From Hydrogenophaga sp. (GTDB lineage: Bacteria; Pseudomonadota; Gammaproteobacteria; Burkholderiales; Burkholderiaceae_C): a stretch of DNA of 61,949 nucleotides. Location of the stretch: contig NZ_JAUSCF010000008.1 of the NCBI RefSeq assembly GCF_030651625.1, positions 1 through 61,949 of the forward strand, read 5' to 3'. Positions 16,461-27,518 of this stretch are shown one piece after another; position 1 is the first letter of the stretch; each line of letters opens with the position of its first letter. Below the pieces are notes generated by a model, which was given only the letters and a program-made list of their open reading frames with translations, was not told the DNA's origin and did no database searches. Made by a program: the position numbers and the translations under genes.

Positions 16461-19154
16461 ATGCCCGGCGCACCTGGAAGTCCTTTGAACCTCTCAAAAC
16501 CTTCATTGATCCCAGCTCACACCCGTCTGGCCAAAGATGTCGACATGGTGAATGCCGAAACCGGCGCAGACGCCGGTCTTTCGGCGACCGAAGCCGCCCG
16601 GCGGCTGAGCGAGGAAGGTCCCAACTCCCTGCCAGGTGGCCAGCGCCGCAGCCTGCCGACCATCGCCATCGAGACCCTGCGCGAGCCGATGCTCCTTCTG
16701 CTGCTGGCGGCAGGCTCGCTCTACCTGGCGTTCGGTGACCTGCAAGAGGGCCTGACCCTGTTTGGCTTTGTGGTGGTTACCCTGGGACTGACGCTGTACC
16801 AGGAGGGCAAGACCGAGCGCGCCATCGACGCATTGCGCGACCTGACCAGCCCGCGTGCACTGGTGATCCGCGACAACGCATCCCTGCGCATCGCAGGCAG
16901 CGACGTGGTGCGCGGCGACCTGCTGCAACTGAGCGAAGGCGACCGGGTTTCTGCCGATGCCTTGCTGCTGTCGGCCGACGGCATGCAGGCCGACGAATCG
17001 CTGCTGACCGGTGAGGCGGTGCCAGTGGGCAAGCGCGCCGCGCTACCCGCCGAACAATCAACCGGGCAGGGACCTGGCACCCCCCCCACCGATACACACA
17101 GCGTGAGACCCGGCGGGGATGATCTGCCCATGGTGTACGCCGGCACCCTGATCGTGAGGGGGCATGGACTGGCCCGGGTCACAGCCACCGGCACACGCAG
17201 CGAGATCGGACGCATTGGCAAGGCGCTGGGCACGGTGGAGCGCGAGCGATCCCCTCTGCAGAAGCAGACCGCCGTCCTGGTGCGCAACCTGGCCCTGCTC
17301 GCCCTGATGCTCAGCCTGGCGCTCGTGCTGGTGCATGGACTCGTGCGAAACGACTGGCTGCAGGCGGTGCTGGCTGGCATTGCCCTGGCGATGGCGATGC
17401 TGCCAGAGGAGTACCCGGTGGTGATGACCGTGTTCCCGGCTCTGGGCGCGCGTCGCCTCTCCAGGGAGGGTGTGCTCACGCGTCGCATCAACGCGATCGA
17501 AACGCTCGGCGCCACCACCGTGCTGTGCAGCGACAAGACCGGCACCCTCACCGGCAACCGCATGACGGTGACCCACCTGGCCGCCGGAGGTGTGGCGCTA
17601 GGCGAGCGGCTGGCGCTCGACACGCTGGGCGAGTCGCCCTTGCCCGAGGCCTTTCATGCGCTGGTGGAGTTCTCAATTCTTGCCAGTGTGGCGGACCCGT
17701 TCGACCCGATGGAAAAGGCGTTTCACCACCTCGGTGAGCGGTTTCTCTCCGACACCGAGCACCTGCACCGGGACTGGCGCCTGGTTCAGACATACGCGCT
17801 CAGCCCGGCGCTGCGGGCGATGTCTCATGTGTGGATGACCTCAGTGGGAGGTAACCAGACGGTGGCCGCCAAGGGCGCTCCCGAGGCGGTGATGGACCTG
17901 TGCCACCTCAGCGCCGAACGGAAGACCGGCATTGCCCGGGTGGTGGACGAACTGGCTGGCCAGGGGTTGCGCGTGCTCGCGGTGGCCAGCGGTACCTTTG
18001 AAGGACAGGAATGGCCAGCAACCGAGCACGATTTCGACTTCGGTTTCGTCGGGCTACTGGGTCTCGCCGACCCGGTTCGACCGCAGGTGCCTGCGGCCAT
18101 TGCGGAGTGTCGGGCGGCCGGCATCCGTGTGGTGATGATCACCGGCGACTATCCCGCCACGGCGCGGACCATTGCACAGCAGGCCGGGCTGACGGGAGCG
18201 ACCGGCGATGTGCTCTCAGGGGACGAAATGGCCACCTTGAGCGACGCGCAACTGCGCGAACGCATGGCCCAGGTCAGCGTGTGCGCCCGCATTGCGCCCG
18301 AGCAGAAATTGCGCATCGTGCAGGCACTGAAGGCGGGTGGCGACATCGTCGCCATGACCGGCGATGGCGTGAACGACGCACCAGCCCTGCGTGCCGCCCA
18401 CGTGGGGGTGGCCATGGGGCAACGCGGCACCGACGTGGCACGTGAGTCGTCCGCACTGGTGCTGGTGGATGACGATTTCGCCGCCATCGTGCGGGCGGTG
18501 CGATTGGGTCGCCGCATCTTTGACAACCTGCGCAAGGCCATGTCATACATCCTTGCGGTGCATGTGCCGATTGCCGGCATGGCGCTGCTGCCGGTGCTGC
18601 TCGGATGGCCAGCGCTGCTGTTCCCGATGCACATTGCGCTGCTGGAACTGATCATCGATCCGTCGTGCTCCTTGGCTTTCGAGAACGAACCGGCCGAAAG
18701 CGACGTGATGCAGCGCCCACCCCGCGATGCCAGCGCGCCCCTCTTTGGCGGCATCACTCTCTGGCTGGCCCTGCTGCAGGGTCTGGGCGTGCTGGCGGCG
18801 GTGCTGGGCGCGTTCGCCTGGGCGCAGCCCCGGTTGCCCGAGGAGGAGGCTCGCGCCTTTGCCTTTGCCACGCTGGTGGTGGGCAACCTGGCCCTGATTC
18901 TGTCCAACCGCTCGGCGACACGACCGGTCTGGACCACACTGCGCGCGCCGAACACCACGCTGTGGGTGGTGATGGGCCTGGCGCTGATGGTGTTGCTGGG
19001 TGCGCTGTACCTGCCCTGGGCAGTCGGCGTGCTGCGTTTCGCCCCGCTGCCCGCGCACGAACTGGCGGCAGCGTGCGCGCTCGGCCTGCTGAGTGTGTTC
19101 TGGTTCGAAGCCATCAAGTGGGCCCGACGAGCACGAAACCGTCCCGCACGGTGA
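16461..19154 (+). CDS. Cation-translocating P-type ATPase
   Basis: About 897 residues from the ATG at 16461; the frame opens at 16323 and neither start has a clear ribosome binding site. It has the actuator loop LLTGEAVPV (TGEA where TGES is usual), the phosphorylation site CSDKTGTLTGN, the ATP-domain motif MITGDYPATARTIA, and MTGDGVNDAPALRAAHVGVAMG. Transport helix 4 reads AMLPEEYPVVMTVFPA, not the PEGLP of calcium pumps. Helices at both ends give the P2-like layout. The moved ion (calcium, magnesium or another) cannot be fixed from the motif. Confidence 0.88.
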   Translation: MPGAPGSPLNLSKPSLIPAHTRLAKDVDMVNAETGADAGLSATEAARRLSEEGPNSLPGGQRRSLPTIAIETLREPMLLLLLAAGSLYLAFGDLQEGLTLFGFVVVTLGLTLYQEGKTERAIDALRDLTSPRALVIRDNASLRIAGSDVVRGDLLQLSEGDRVSADALLLSADGMQADESLLTGEAVPVGKRAALPAEQSTGQGPGTPPTDTHSVRPGGDDLPMVYAGTLIVRGHGLARVTATGTRSEIGRIGKALGTVERERSPLQKQTAVLVRNLALLALMLSLALVLVHGLVRNDWLQAVLAGIALAMAMLPEEYPVVMTVFPALGARRLSREGVLTRRINAIETLGATTVLCSDKTGTLTGNRMTVTHLAAGGVALGERLALDTLGESPLPEAFHALVEFSILASVADPFDPMEKAFHHLGERFLSDTEHLHRDWRLVQTYALSPALRAMSHVWMTSVGGNQTVAAKGAPEAVMDLCHLSAERKTGIARVVDELAGQGLRVLAVASGTFEGQEWPATEHDFDFGFVGLLGLADPVRPQVPAAIAECRAAGIRVVMITGDYPATARTIAQQAGLTGATGDVLSGDEMATLSDAQLRERMAQVSVCARIAPEQKLRIVQALKAGGDIVAMTGDGVNDAPALRAAHVGVAMGQRGTDVARESSALVLVDDDFAAIVRAVRLGRRIFDNLRKAMSYILAVHVPIAGMALLPVLLGWPALLFPMHIALLELIIDPSCSLAFENEPAESDVMQRPPRDASAPLFGGITLWLALLQGLGVLAAVLGAFAWAQPRLPEEEARAFAFATLVVGNLALILSNRSATRPVWTTLRAPNTTLWVVMGLALMVLLGALYLPWAVGVLRFAPLPAHELAAACALGLLSVFWFEAIKWARRARNRPAR

Positions 19155-19266
19155 CTTGGAGGTGCCACCACTTGACCGGCAACGGGCTGGAAGCAGGTGC
19201 CCGCGAAGGCCACGGGATGCCGAGGGTTGCCCCGTCTGACAAACGGAAACGGGATACACTGCGACC

Positions 19267-19362
19267 TGCTCCGGGGTGCACGGGCCTGCCAAGGCCCGGC
19301 GCTGAGATGGTTGAAAAACCGAACCCGTGAACTTGATCTGGCTAGTACCAGCGAAAGAAGAG
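19267..19362 (+). ncRNA. TPP riboswitch (THI element) aptamer
   Basis: Contains the conserved THI-box landmarks: CCGGGGTGC, then GCTGAGA, then ACCCGTGAACTTGATCTGG and TAGTACCAGCG. The P3 arm is formed by GGGCCTGCCAAGGCCC. It lies upstream of thiC and directly senses thiamin diphosphate. The sequence shows the core clearly; ends are approximate. Confidence 0.95.
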
Positions 19363-19376
19363 CGCAGCCCCCAGGG

Positions 19377-21403
<2,027 letters not shown>

Positions 21404-21409
21404 GCCGTG

Positions 21410-22792
21410 ATGCGCATTGGCATTGCCGGTGCGGGTGTGCTGGGGCGCCTGCTGGCCTGGCGGCTGTCGCGCGCCGGGCATGCGGTGACGGTGTTTGACC
21501 CGGCGGCAGGGCCAGGCGCGCCAGACACAGGTTCGCTGAGCCGTCCCTCCACCTGCGCTGCAGGCTTCACAGCGGCCGGCATGCTCAGCCCTGTCGCCGA
21601 GCTGGACAACGCCGGGCCGGCCATCGCCCGTCTGGGCTGGCGGTCGCTATCGCTGTGGCGCGGTGTCGCGGAAGAACTGCAAGCCGCCGGCTGCGGCGCA
21701 GTGCTGTTTGCCCAGCATGGCAGTCTGATGGTGGCCCACGGTGCGGACCTGGGCGCAGCGCGGCGCGTTCTGGCCCGGCTGGAGTCCGCGCCCGCGCTGG
21801 CCGCAGAGCTTCCCTCACCGCAACCGCTGGACCGTGCTGCGTTGGCCGAGCTGGAGCCTGCGTTGGCGCCTGGTTTACATGCCTGGTTGTTGCCCGATGA
21901 GGCACAAGTGATGTCGCGCGACATGCTGCAGGCGCTGGCCGTGCACACGCCGAACGTGCACTGGTGCTGGGGCGAACGGGTGGAACGGGTAGAGCCTCGC
22001 GTGCTGCATGTATTGGGCGACGGAGCGATGCGGTTTGATCTGGTGGTGGACGTGCGGGGTGTGGGTGCCCAATCCCCTGCCCGGTCGATGGCACACACCT
22101 CCGTTCGGACTCAGCCTGTCGAAGTCAAGCCCACTATCCCGATGCAAGCCCTTCAACACACCAAGGGCGAACGGATTGATTCAGACGCGATGCATGGCCT
22201 GCGGGGGGTGCGCGGCGAAGTCATCTGGCTGCACGCTCCCGGCGTGAGGCTGCAGCGCCCGGTGCGCCTGCTGCACCCGCGCCACCGTGTCTACATCGTT
22301 CCCCGTCCGGGCGACCTCTTTGTCATCGGCGCCAGCGAAATCGAAAGCGAAGACCGCTCGCCGGTGAGCCTGCGCAGCGCGGTGGAACTGATGGCCGCTG
22401 CCCACAGTGCCATTCCCGAACTGGCCGAAGCGCGCATCGTGCACATGGAAACCAACCTGCGCCCCGCCCTGCCAGACAACGAACCCCATACCCACTTTGA
22501 GCCCGGCTTGCTTCGGATCAATGGCCTGTTCCGCCATGGCTGGTTGCTGGCGCCGGCGCTGGTGGAAGATGCGATTGCTCAACTGGAGACCATGTCGCGC
22601 GGACCCGAAGGCCCTCACCCTCCTTCGACAAGCTCAGGACAGGCCAAGCCTCTCCCGCAAGCGGGAGAGGGAGTTTCACGCGATCGAACCAACGCCCCGA
22701 CAGAAAGGTCTTCACTCCCTCGCCCCTATGGGGAGAGGGCTGGGGTGAGGGGCTCGCCTGAGCCAACGCCCGAAACACACCAGAACCACTGA
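21410..22792 (+). CDS. thiO: Glycine oxidase with in-frame repeat insertions
   Basis: 460 residues from ATG 21410 (a GTG at 21407 is directly before), six bases after thiC. N-terminal FAD motif GIAGAGVLGRLLAWRLSRAGH, DAO-family core, and C-terminal FAD site NGLFRHGWLLAPALVEDAI. ThiO makes dehydroglycine for the thiazole ring. Usual length is about 365, so there is excess: about 40 residues inserted near 222-263, and a tail after about 397. Both extras are translations of dispersed repeats (22103-22125 and 22621-22752). Because FAD and C-terminal motifs survive on both sides of the insertion, the enzyme may still work. Confidence 0.88.
   Translation: MRIGIAGAGVLGRLLAWRLSRAGHAVTVFDPAAGPGAPDTGSLSRPSTCAAGFTAAGMLSPVAELDNAGPAIARLGWRSLSLWRGVAEELQAAGCGAVLFAQHGSLMVAHGADLGAARRVLARLESAPALAAELPSPQPLDRAALAELEPALAPGLHAWLLPDEAQVMSRDMLQALAVHTPNVHWCWGERVERVEPRVLHVLGDGAMRFDLVVDVRGVGAQSPARSMAHTSVRTQPVEVKPTIPMQALQHTKGERIDSDAMHGLRGVRGEVIWLHAPGVRLQRPVRLLHPRHRVYIVPRPGDLFVIGASEIESEDRSPVSLRSAVELMAAAHSAIPELAEARIVHMETNLRPALPDNEPHTHFEPGLLRINGLFRHGWLLAPALVEDAIAQLETMSRGPEGPHPPSTSSGQAKPLPQAGEGVSRDRTNAPTERSSLPRPYGERAGVRGSPEPTPETHQNH
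22103..22125 (+). repeat. Dispersed repeat inside thiO
   Basis: GTTCGGACTCAGCCTGTCGAAGT belongs to a short element family of the form GTTCGGgctgAGCCTGTCGAAG found scattered in Comamonadaceae genomes (recalled). Related copies occur at 22621-22642 (inverted) and near 53692. It is translated as part of the 40-residue insertion in ThiO. Confidence 0.7.
22621..22642 (-). repeat. Dispersed repeat in the thiO tail
   Basis: TCCTTCGACAAGCTCAGGAC is the reverse orientation of the TGAGCTTGTCGAAGGA type of element. It encodes the start of the extra tail (PPSTSSGQA) of ThiO. Confidence 0.7.
22649..22670. repeat. Perfect palindrome in the thiO tail
   Basis: CCTCTCCCGC pairs exactly with GCGGGAGAGG across a 2-base loop. 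The same palindrome, extended by one base pair, recurs at 61692-61715. It is translated as KPLPQAGEG in ThiO. Confidence 0.8.
22710..22752. repeat. Dispersed CCCTCGCCCC/GGGGAGAGGG repeat in the thiO tail
   Basis: TCCCTCGCCCC-TAT-GGGGAGAGGG forms a short imperfect hairpin, followed by CTGGGGTGAGGGG. It has the same CCCTCACCCCAACCCTCTCCC theme as the 61680 element, in opposite order. It is translated as LPRPYGERAGVRG. Confidence 0.75.
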
Positions 22793-22810
22793 CCCTGGTT
22801 CGCAAAAGGA

Positions 22811-23044
22811 ATGCCTATGCCAGAAACCCTCTCCAAGCCAGAGGCCTATCTGCGCTTCAACGACCACACCCTGCCCTGCCCGCAAGGCCTGACGCTGGCC
22901 GCCGTGCTGGAAGTGCAAGGAATGGCCGCCAACAAGGTGGCCACGGCAGTCAATGGCGAGTTCGTGCCTGCCACCCTGCGCGCTTCAACCCTGCTCAAGC
23001 CCGGCGACACGGTGCTGACCTTTCAAGCCATCGTCGGAGGCTGA
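22811..23044 (+). CDS. thiS: Sulfur carrier protein ThiS
   Basis: 77 residues ending in the diagnostic Gly-Gly (AIVGG), with [19 protein letters not shown] and [13 protein letters not shown] typical of the ubiquitin-like fold. It carries sulfur as a C-terminal thiocarboxylate for thiazole synthesis by ThiG. An AAAGGA is just upstream. No thiF adenylyltransferase is in this operon, so another E1-like enzyme must activate it. Confidence 0.93.
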   Translation: MPMPETLSKPEAYLRFNDHTLPCPQGLTLAAVLEVQGMAANKVATAVNGEFVPATLRASTLLKPGDTVLTFQAIVGG

Positions 23045-23090
23045 ACATGGAACACCCCCGCGCCGCTTTCAGCGTCACCCCCAAGGGGGC

Positions 23091-23127
23091 GATACCAGTC
23101 GTCCGGCGAAGCCGGCCCGACGGTATC
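23091..23127. repeat. Intercistronic hairpin between thiS and thiG
   Basis: GATACC (23091-23096) pairs with GGTATC (23122-23127), and the arms continue inward with GTCG/CGAC and CCGGC-GAA-GCCGG, giving a strong hairpin. A CCCCCAAGGGGG palindrome lies just before it. Such hairpins can protect or end part of a transcript; role unknown. Confidence 0.65.
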
Positions 23128-23183
23128 TCTGGATGGGGCACTTCGCGCCGGAAGCGCTGTGCTCTGAATCCAAGGAGTCATTG

Positions 23184-23990
23184 ATGAAACAAGCATCCCC
23201 CTCCACCTGGGCGCCTTACGGCGTCGACCTGCAGAGCCGCTTCCTGCTCGGCACGGCCGGCTACCCCTCTCCACGGGTGCTCGCAGACAGCATCGCGGCC
23301 AGCGGCACACAAGTGGTCACGGTGGGCCTGAAGCGTACGCTCGCAGCAGGCGGCGACAACGGCTTCATCGAAATCATCCGCACCGCCATGAAAGAACGGG
23401 GCGCTCACCTGCTGCCCAACACCGCCGGCTGCCGCACCGCGCGCGAAGCCGTCACTCTGGCCCACATGGCGCGGGAGCTGTACGGCACGCACTGGATCAA
23501 GCTGGAAGTGGTGGGCGACGAACACACGCTGCAGCCCGACCCCTGGGGCACGGTGGAAGCAGCGGCGCAACTCACCAGAGACGGCTTTGCCGTGTTCCCC
23601 TACTGCACCGACGACCTGGTCACCTGCCAGCGCCTGCTGGACGCGGGTTGTGAGGTGCTCATGCCTTGGGGAGCGCCCATCGGCTCCGGGCAAGGTCTCA
23701 TCAACCCCTTTGCTCTGCGTACGCTGCGCGCGCGCCTGCCCGGTGTGCCGCTGGTAGTAGACGCCGGCATTGGCGCGCCTTCGCATGCCGCCGCTGCCAT
23801 GGAGCTGGGTTTTGATGCCGTGCTGCTGAATTCGGCCGTGAGCCAGGCGGTGGATCCGGTGGGCATGGCACGGGCATTTGGCCTGGCCGTTGAATCCGGC
23901 AGGTCCGCATTCGAGGCCGGTGTGATGGCGCCGCAGGACATGGCGGTGGCCTCGACACCTGTCGGCGGCCACCCCTTTCTCATCCAATGA
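23184..23990 (+). CDS. thiG: Thiazole synthase ThiG
   Basis: 268 residues from ATG 23184 with AAGGAG upstream; a longer frame to 23133 is unlikely. A TIM barrel with KRT (KRTLAAGG; Schiff-base Lys region ends WIKLEVVGD), [29 protein letters not shown], and [25 protein letters not shown]. It joins DXP, dehydroglycine and ThiS thiocarboxylate to the thiazole phosphate. Confidence 0.95.
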   Translation: MKQASPSTWAPYGVDLQSRFLLGTAGYPSPRVLADSIAASGTQVVTVGLKRTLAAGGDNGFIEIIRTAMKERGAHLLPNTAGCRTAREAVTLAHMARELYGTHWIKLEVVGDEHTLQPDPWGTVEAAAQLTRDGFAVFPYCTDDLVTCQRLLDAGCEVLMPWGAPIGSGQGLINPFALRTLRARLPGVPLVVDAGIGAPSHAAAAMELGFDAVLLNSAVSQAVDPVGMARAFGLAVESGRSAFEAGVMAPQDMAVASTPVGGHPFLIQ

Positions 23991-24051
23991 AGCACCTCCC
24001 GCCTTGCTTCACGGGCTACAGTTCGCGCTCCGGCGCAAGAGGAAAACGAAC

Positions 24052-25617
24052 ATGACCGCCATCATCTGGAGCATCGCCGGCACCGACAGCGGCGGCGGTG
24101 CCGGTCTGGCCGCCGACCAGCGCGCGGCCGATGCCTTCGGCGTGCACTGCTGCACCGTGGTCGCCGGTATCACAGCGCAGAGCACCACCGAAGTCACTCA
24201 CATCGAAGCCACGCCCCCGGCGGTGCTGGAAGCGCAGCTCGCCACACTGGCGGCAGACATGCCCCCGCGCGTGATCAAGACCGGTCTACTGGGCAGTGCC
24301 GACAATGTGCGTGTGCTTGCCGCCTTCGTGGACAGGCTGCGCGAAGAACGACCCCTTGCGCTGGTGGTGGACCCGGTGCTGCGCGCCAGCACGGGGGCCG
24401 CTCTGGCCGACGCCGAGCTGCGCGCCGCCTACTGCGAGCTGCTGCTGCCGCGAGCCACCGTCATCACCCCCAACCAGGCCGAAGCGCTGGCTTTGCTGGG
24501 TGGCGACTTTCCCGGCGACATTCCCGCGCAGTCCCAGGCGCTGCGCGCTCTGGGCTGCGATGCGGTGGTCATCACGGGTGGCGACGCTGCCGCGATCAGC
24601 CGCCACGCCAGCCTCTCGCTGGACTGGCTGGACACCCCGCACGCGAAAGGCTGGCTCAGCCTGCCGCGCGAGAACACACCGCACAACCACGGCACAGGCT
24701 GCACCTTTGCCTCTGCCATGGCGGCCGCCCTTGCGCTGGGCTGGGTGTTGGCCGACGCGGCCGTGCTGGCCAAGATGGCGGCCACGCACGCGCTGCGCCA
24801 TGCGCGCGCGGTCGGCCGAGGGGTTGGCCCGGTCATCGCTCGCGAGGGTTTCGGAGTGGACCCGTCCTTGCTACCGCGCCTGTCACTCGGCAGCGAAGCG
24901 CCTGCAGCCTGGTCCACACGCCCGCCCAGCCCGGTCCCAGGTGTCTACGCCATCGTCGACAGCGCGGAGCGCGTGCGCCAGTGTGTCGACGCGGGCGCAC
25001 GCACGGTGCAACTGCGCATCAAGCGCCCATCGATCACGCCGCCGGAAGACCCCGTCTGGCAAGCGCAACTGGCTGCAGAAATCCAGCTGGCCCAATCCGT
25101 GGCCAACGCCGCTGGCGCCACGCTCTTCATCAACGACCACTGGCAGCCCGCACTGGCCCACGGTGCCCGCGCCCTGCACCTGGGCCAGGAAGACCTGCTC
25201 GCCCTTTCGCCAGGCGACCACGCGCAACTGGCCGCCGCCCGGGCAAGTGGCGTGGCACTGGGCCTGAGTTCGCACAGCTTGTGGGAACTGTGCCGTGCGC
25301 ACGCCCTGCTGCCCGACTACGTGGCCTGCGGCCCCGTGTGGCCCACCACCACCAAGGACATGCCCTGGCTCCCGCAAGGCCTGGACAACCTGGCCTGGTG
25401 GGCACACATGGCACCCGCACCGGTAGTGGCCATTGGCGGCATCCTCACACCCGCCCAACTGAGCCAGGCGGCCGCGTGCGGGGCGGGTGGAGGCTGCGTG
25501 GTACGGGGCCTGGGCGACGATCCGGCCACGACATGGCCAGTCTGGCAGCAAGCCTGGGATGCGGGGCTGGGCAGCAAGAAGCGCGACGTGCCGGCGCTGC
25601 CGAACCCCACCCTCTGA
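24052..25617 (+). CDS. thiDE: Fused HMP-P kinase / thiamin-phosphate synthase (ThiD-ThiE)
   Basis: 521 residues from ATG 24052 with AGAGG upstream. Residues 1-270 are ThiD: SIAGTDSGGGAGLAADQRA, VDPVLRASTG, ITPNQAEA, and the ribokinase-like NHGTGCTFASAMAA. Residues about 300-521 are ThiE: VYAIVDSAERV, QLRIKR, LFINDHWQPALAHGARALHLGQEDL, and CGPVWPTTTK. It phosphorylates HMP-P and couples it to the thiazole to give thiamin phosphate. Both halves keep their key motifs. Last gene of the riboswitch operon. Confidence 0.93.
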   Translation: MTAIIWSIAGTDSGGGAGLAADQRAADAFGVHCCTVVAGITAQSTTEVTHIEATPPAVLEAQLATLAADMPPRVIKTGLLGSADNVRVLAAFVDRLREERPLALVVDPVLRASTGAALADAELRAAYCELLLPRATVITPNQAEALALLGGDFPGDIPAQSQALRALGCDAVVITGGDAAAISRHASLSLDWLDTPHAKGWLSLPRENTPHNHGTGCTFASAMAAALALGWVLADAAVLAKMAATHALRHARAVGRGVGPVIAREGFGVDPSLLPRLSLGSEAPAAWSTRPPSPVPGVYAIVDSAERVRQCVDAGARTVQLRIKRPSITPPEDPVWQAQLAAEIQLAQSVANAAGATLFINDHWQPALAHGARALHLGQEDLLALSPGDHAQLAAARASGVALGLSSHSLWELCRAHALLPDYVACGPVWPTTTKDMPWLPQGLDNLAWWAHMAPAPVVAIGGILTPAQLSQAAACGAGGGCVVRGLGDDPATTWPVWQQAWDAGLGSKKRDVPALPNPTL

Positions 25618-25772
25618 AGACCTTGACCGATCGGCTCTGCGATGCCTCCGCAAGCCGAGAAACACAGAAAGATGACCGAAACACACTGCTGATGCGGGCC
25701 GGTCCACCTCTGAAGGTACTGTCAAGCCCCAAGATCAACTCATTGACCGACGTTCATTCCTAGAATGTCCCG

Positions 25773-27518
25773 ATGCACCCCGCGCCCTTTTCCGAATTCG
25801 CCCTGCTGCTGATGGCGGCCGCCCTGGCCGGCGCACTCTTCGTACGGCTCAAGCAGCCGGTGCTGATCGCCTACATCGTCATCGGCATTGCACTCGGCCC
25901 GGCCGGGTTTTCGCTGGTGCAGGCACACGACCAGATCGACCTGCTCGCCCAGATCGGTGTGACCGTGTTGCTGTTCGTGGTGGGTCTCAAGCTGGACCTG
26001 CAGCATGTCAGGCACATCGGCCCGGTGGCGCTGGCCACAGGCCTGGGGCAACTGGCCTTCACCATCGTCTTCGGCTTCGTGCTCATCCTGCTGCTGGGCA
26101 AGTCGCCGGTGGAAGCGCTGTACGTGGCGGTGGCGCTCACGTTCTCCAGCACCATCATCATCGTCAAGCTGCTGTCGGACAAGCGCGAGCTCGACAGCCT
26201 GCACGGCCGCATTGCGGTGGGTTTTCTGATCGTGCAGGACCTGGCCGTGGTGCTGGCCATGATGGCCATGAGCGCGCTCAAGACGACCGAGGTGGGTGCG
26301 GCCGATGAGCTGGGTTGGGTGACGGTGGCCGCCTCACTGGTGGGGCGCGTGCTGGCGGCGGTGGTGGTGATGGCGGTGCTGATGCGCTATGTGCTGCCCC
26401 GGGTGGTGGCGGCCATGGCGAAGTCGCAGGAACTGCTGCTTATTTTCGCGCTGGCCTGGGGCCTGGCGCTGGCCGCGCTGGGTGAATGGGCGGGCTTCAG
26501 CAAGGAAGCCGGTGCCTTCCTTGCCGGTTTTTCGCTGGCGTCCACGCCCTACCGTGAAGCGGTGAACGCGCGGCTCACAGGCATTCGCGACTTCCTGCTG
26601 TTGTTCTTTTTCATCGACCTGGGGGCGAAGCTGGAAATGTCCACGCTGGGCGCCGAGCTGGGTCCGGCGATGGTGCTGTCGGTATTTGTGCTGATCGGCA
26701 ACCCGCTGATCGTGATGGCCATCATGGGCTTCATGGGGTACCGACGGCGCACCGGTTTCCTCGCCGGTCTCACGGTGGCGCAGATCAGCGAGTTTTCCAT
26801 CGTGTTCGTGGCCATGGGCATCACGCTGGGTCATGTGGGCGTGACCGCGCTGGGCCTGACCACGCTGGTGGGCCTGATCACCATCACGTTGTCCACCTAC
26901 ATGATTCTTTATTCACACCGACTGTTTGAATGGCTCGCACCATGGCTGCGAGTTTTCGAACGCACCACACCGTTTCGGGAAATGGAGGTGGAGGACCGGA
27001 ACGATGCAAAGGCCGAGGCCGACATTCTGGTGTTCGGCATGGGGCGCTATGGCAGCCGTCTGCTTCAGCGCTTGCGTGCGCAGGGCGTGAAGGCGGTGGG
27101 CGTGGACTTCGACCCCGAAGCCGTGCGCGACTGGCACCGGAAGGGCTTGCCGGTGCGATTCGGTGATGCCGAAGACCCGGACTTTCTCGAATCGCTGCCG
27201 CTGCCGCGCACGCGATGGGTGGTCAGCACGCTGCCACAGGGCGAATCCAACCGCGCCTTGCTGCATGCACTGCGGACCAGTGGCTACACAGGGAAAGTGG
27301 CGGTGGCCGTGCGGGATGAGGTTCAGTCGGCAGCCATGTCGGCTGCCGGCATTGACCGCGTGTTCAATCTGTTCGACGATGCGGCGGAGCAGGCCACCCA
27401 CAAGGTGTGTGAAGCCCTGATGCAGGAGCACAATGACTCCTCCCCGGCCCGGTCCGAGCCCACACACCGCGTCCCGCCCGGGCCTGCGGCTCCAGCACCT
27501 GCCAAAGACTCGCCATGA
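25773..27518 (+). CDS. CPA2-family cation:proton antiporter with TrkA-N domain (KefB-like)
   Basis: 581 residues. About twelve membrane segments in residues 5-390, with motifs LIAYIVIGIALGP, FVVGLKLDL and FSSTIIIVKLLSDK. The cytoplasmic part has a TrkA-N nucleotide-binding fold (ADILVFGMGRYGSRLLQRL near 415). KefB-like systems exchange potassium or sodium for protons. The stop codon overlaps the start of a universal stress protein (ATGA), so the two are coupled. Confidence 0.9.
   Translation: MHPAPFSEFALLLMAAALAGALFVRLKQPVLIAYIVIGIALGPAGFSLVQAHDQIDLLAQIGVTVLLFVVGLKLDLQHVRHIGPVALATGLGQLAFTIVFGFVLILLLGKSPVEALYVAVALTFSSTIIIVKLLSDKRELDSLHGRIAVGFLIVQDLAVVLAMMAMSALKTTEVGAADELGWVTVAASLVGRVLAAVVVMAVLMRYVLPRVVAAMAKSQELLLIFALAWGLALAALGEWAGFSKEAGAFLAGFSLASTPYREAVNARLTGIRDFLLLFFFIDLGAKLEMSTLGAELGPAMVLSVFVLIGNPLIVMAIMGFMGYRRRTGFLAGLTVAQISEFSIVFVAMGITLGHVGVTALGLTTLVGLITITLSTYMILYSHRLFEWLAPWLRVFERTTPFREMEVEDRNDAKAEADILVFGMGRYGSRLLQRLRAQGVKAVGVDFDPEAVRDWHRKGLPVRFGDAEDPDFLESLPLPRTRWVVSTLPQGESNRALLHALRTSGYTGKVAVAVRDEVQSAAMSAAGIDRVFNLFDDAAEQATHKVCEALMQEHNDSSPARSEPTHRVPPGPAAPAPAKDSP

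Noticed and set aside
25743..25772. TTGACC...TAGAAT as a sigma-70 promoter before the antiporter
   Set aside because: The spacing is about 12 bases, too short for a working promoter.
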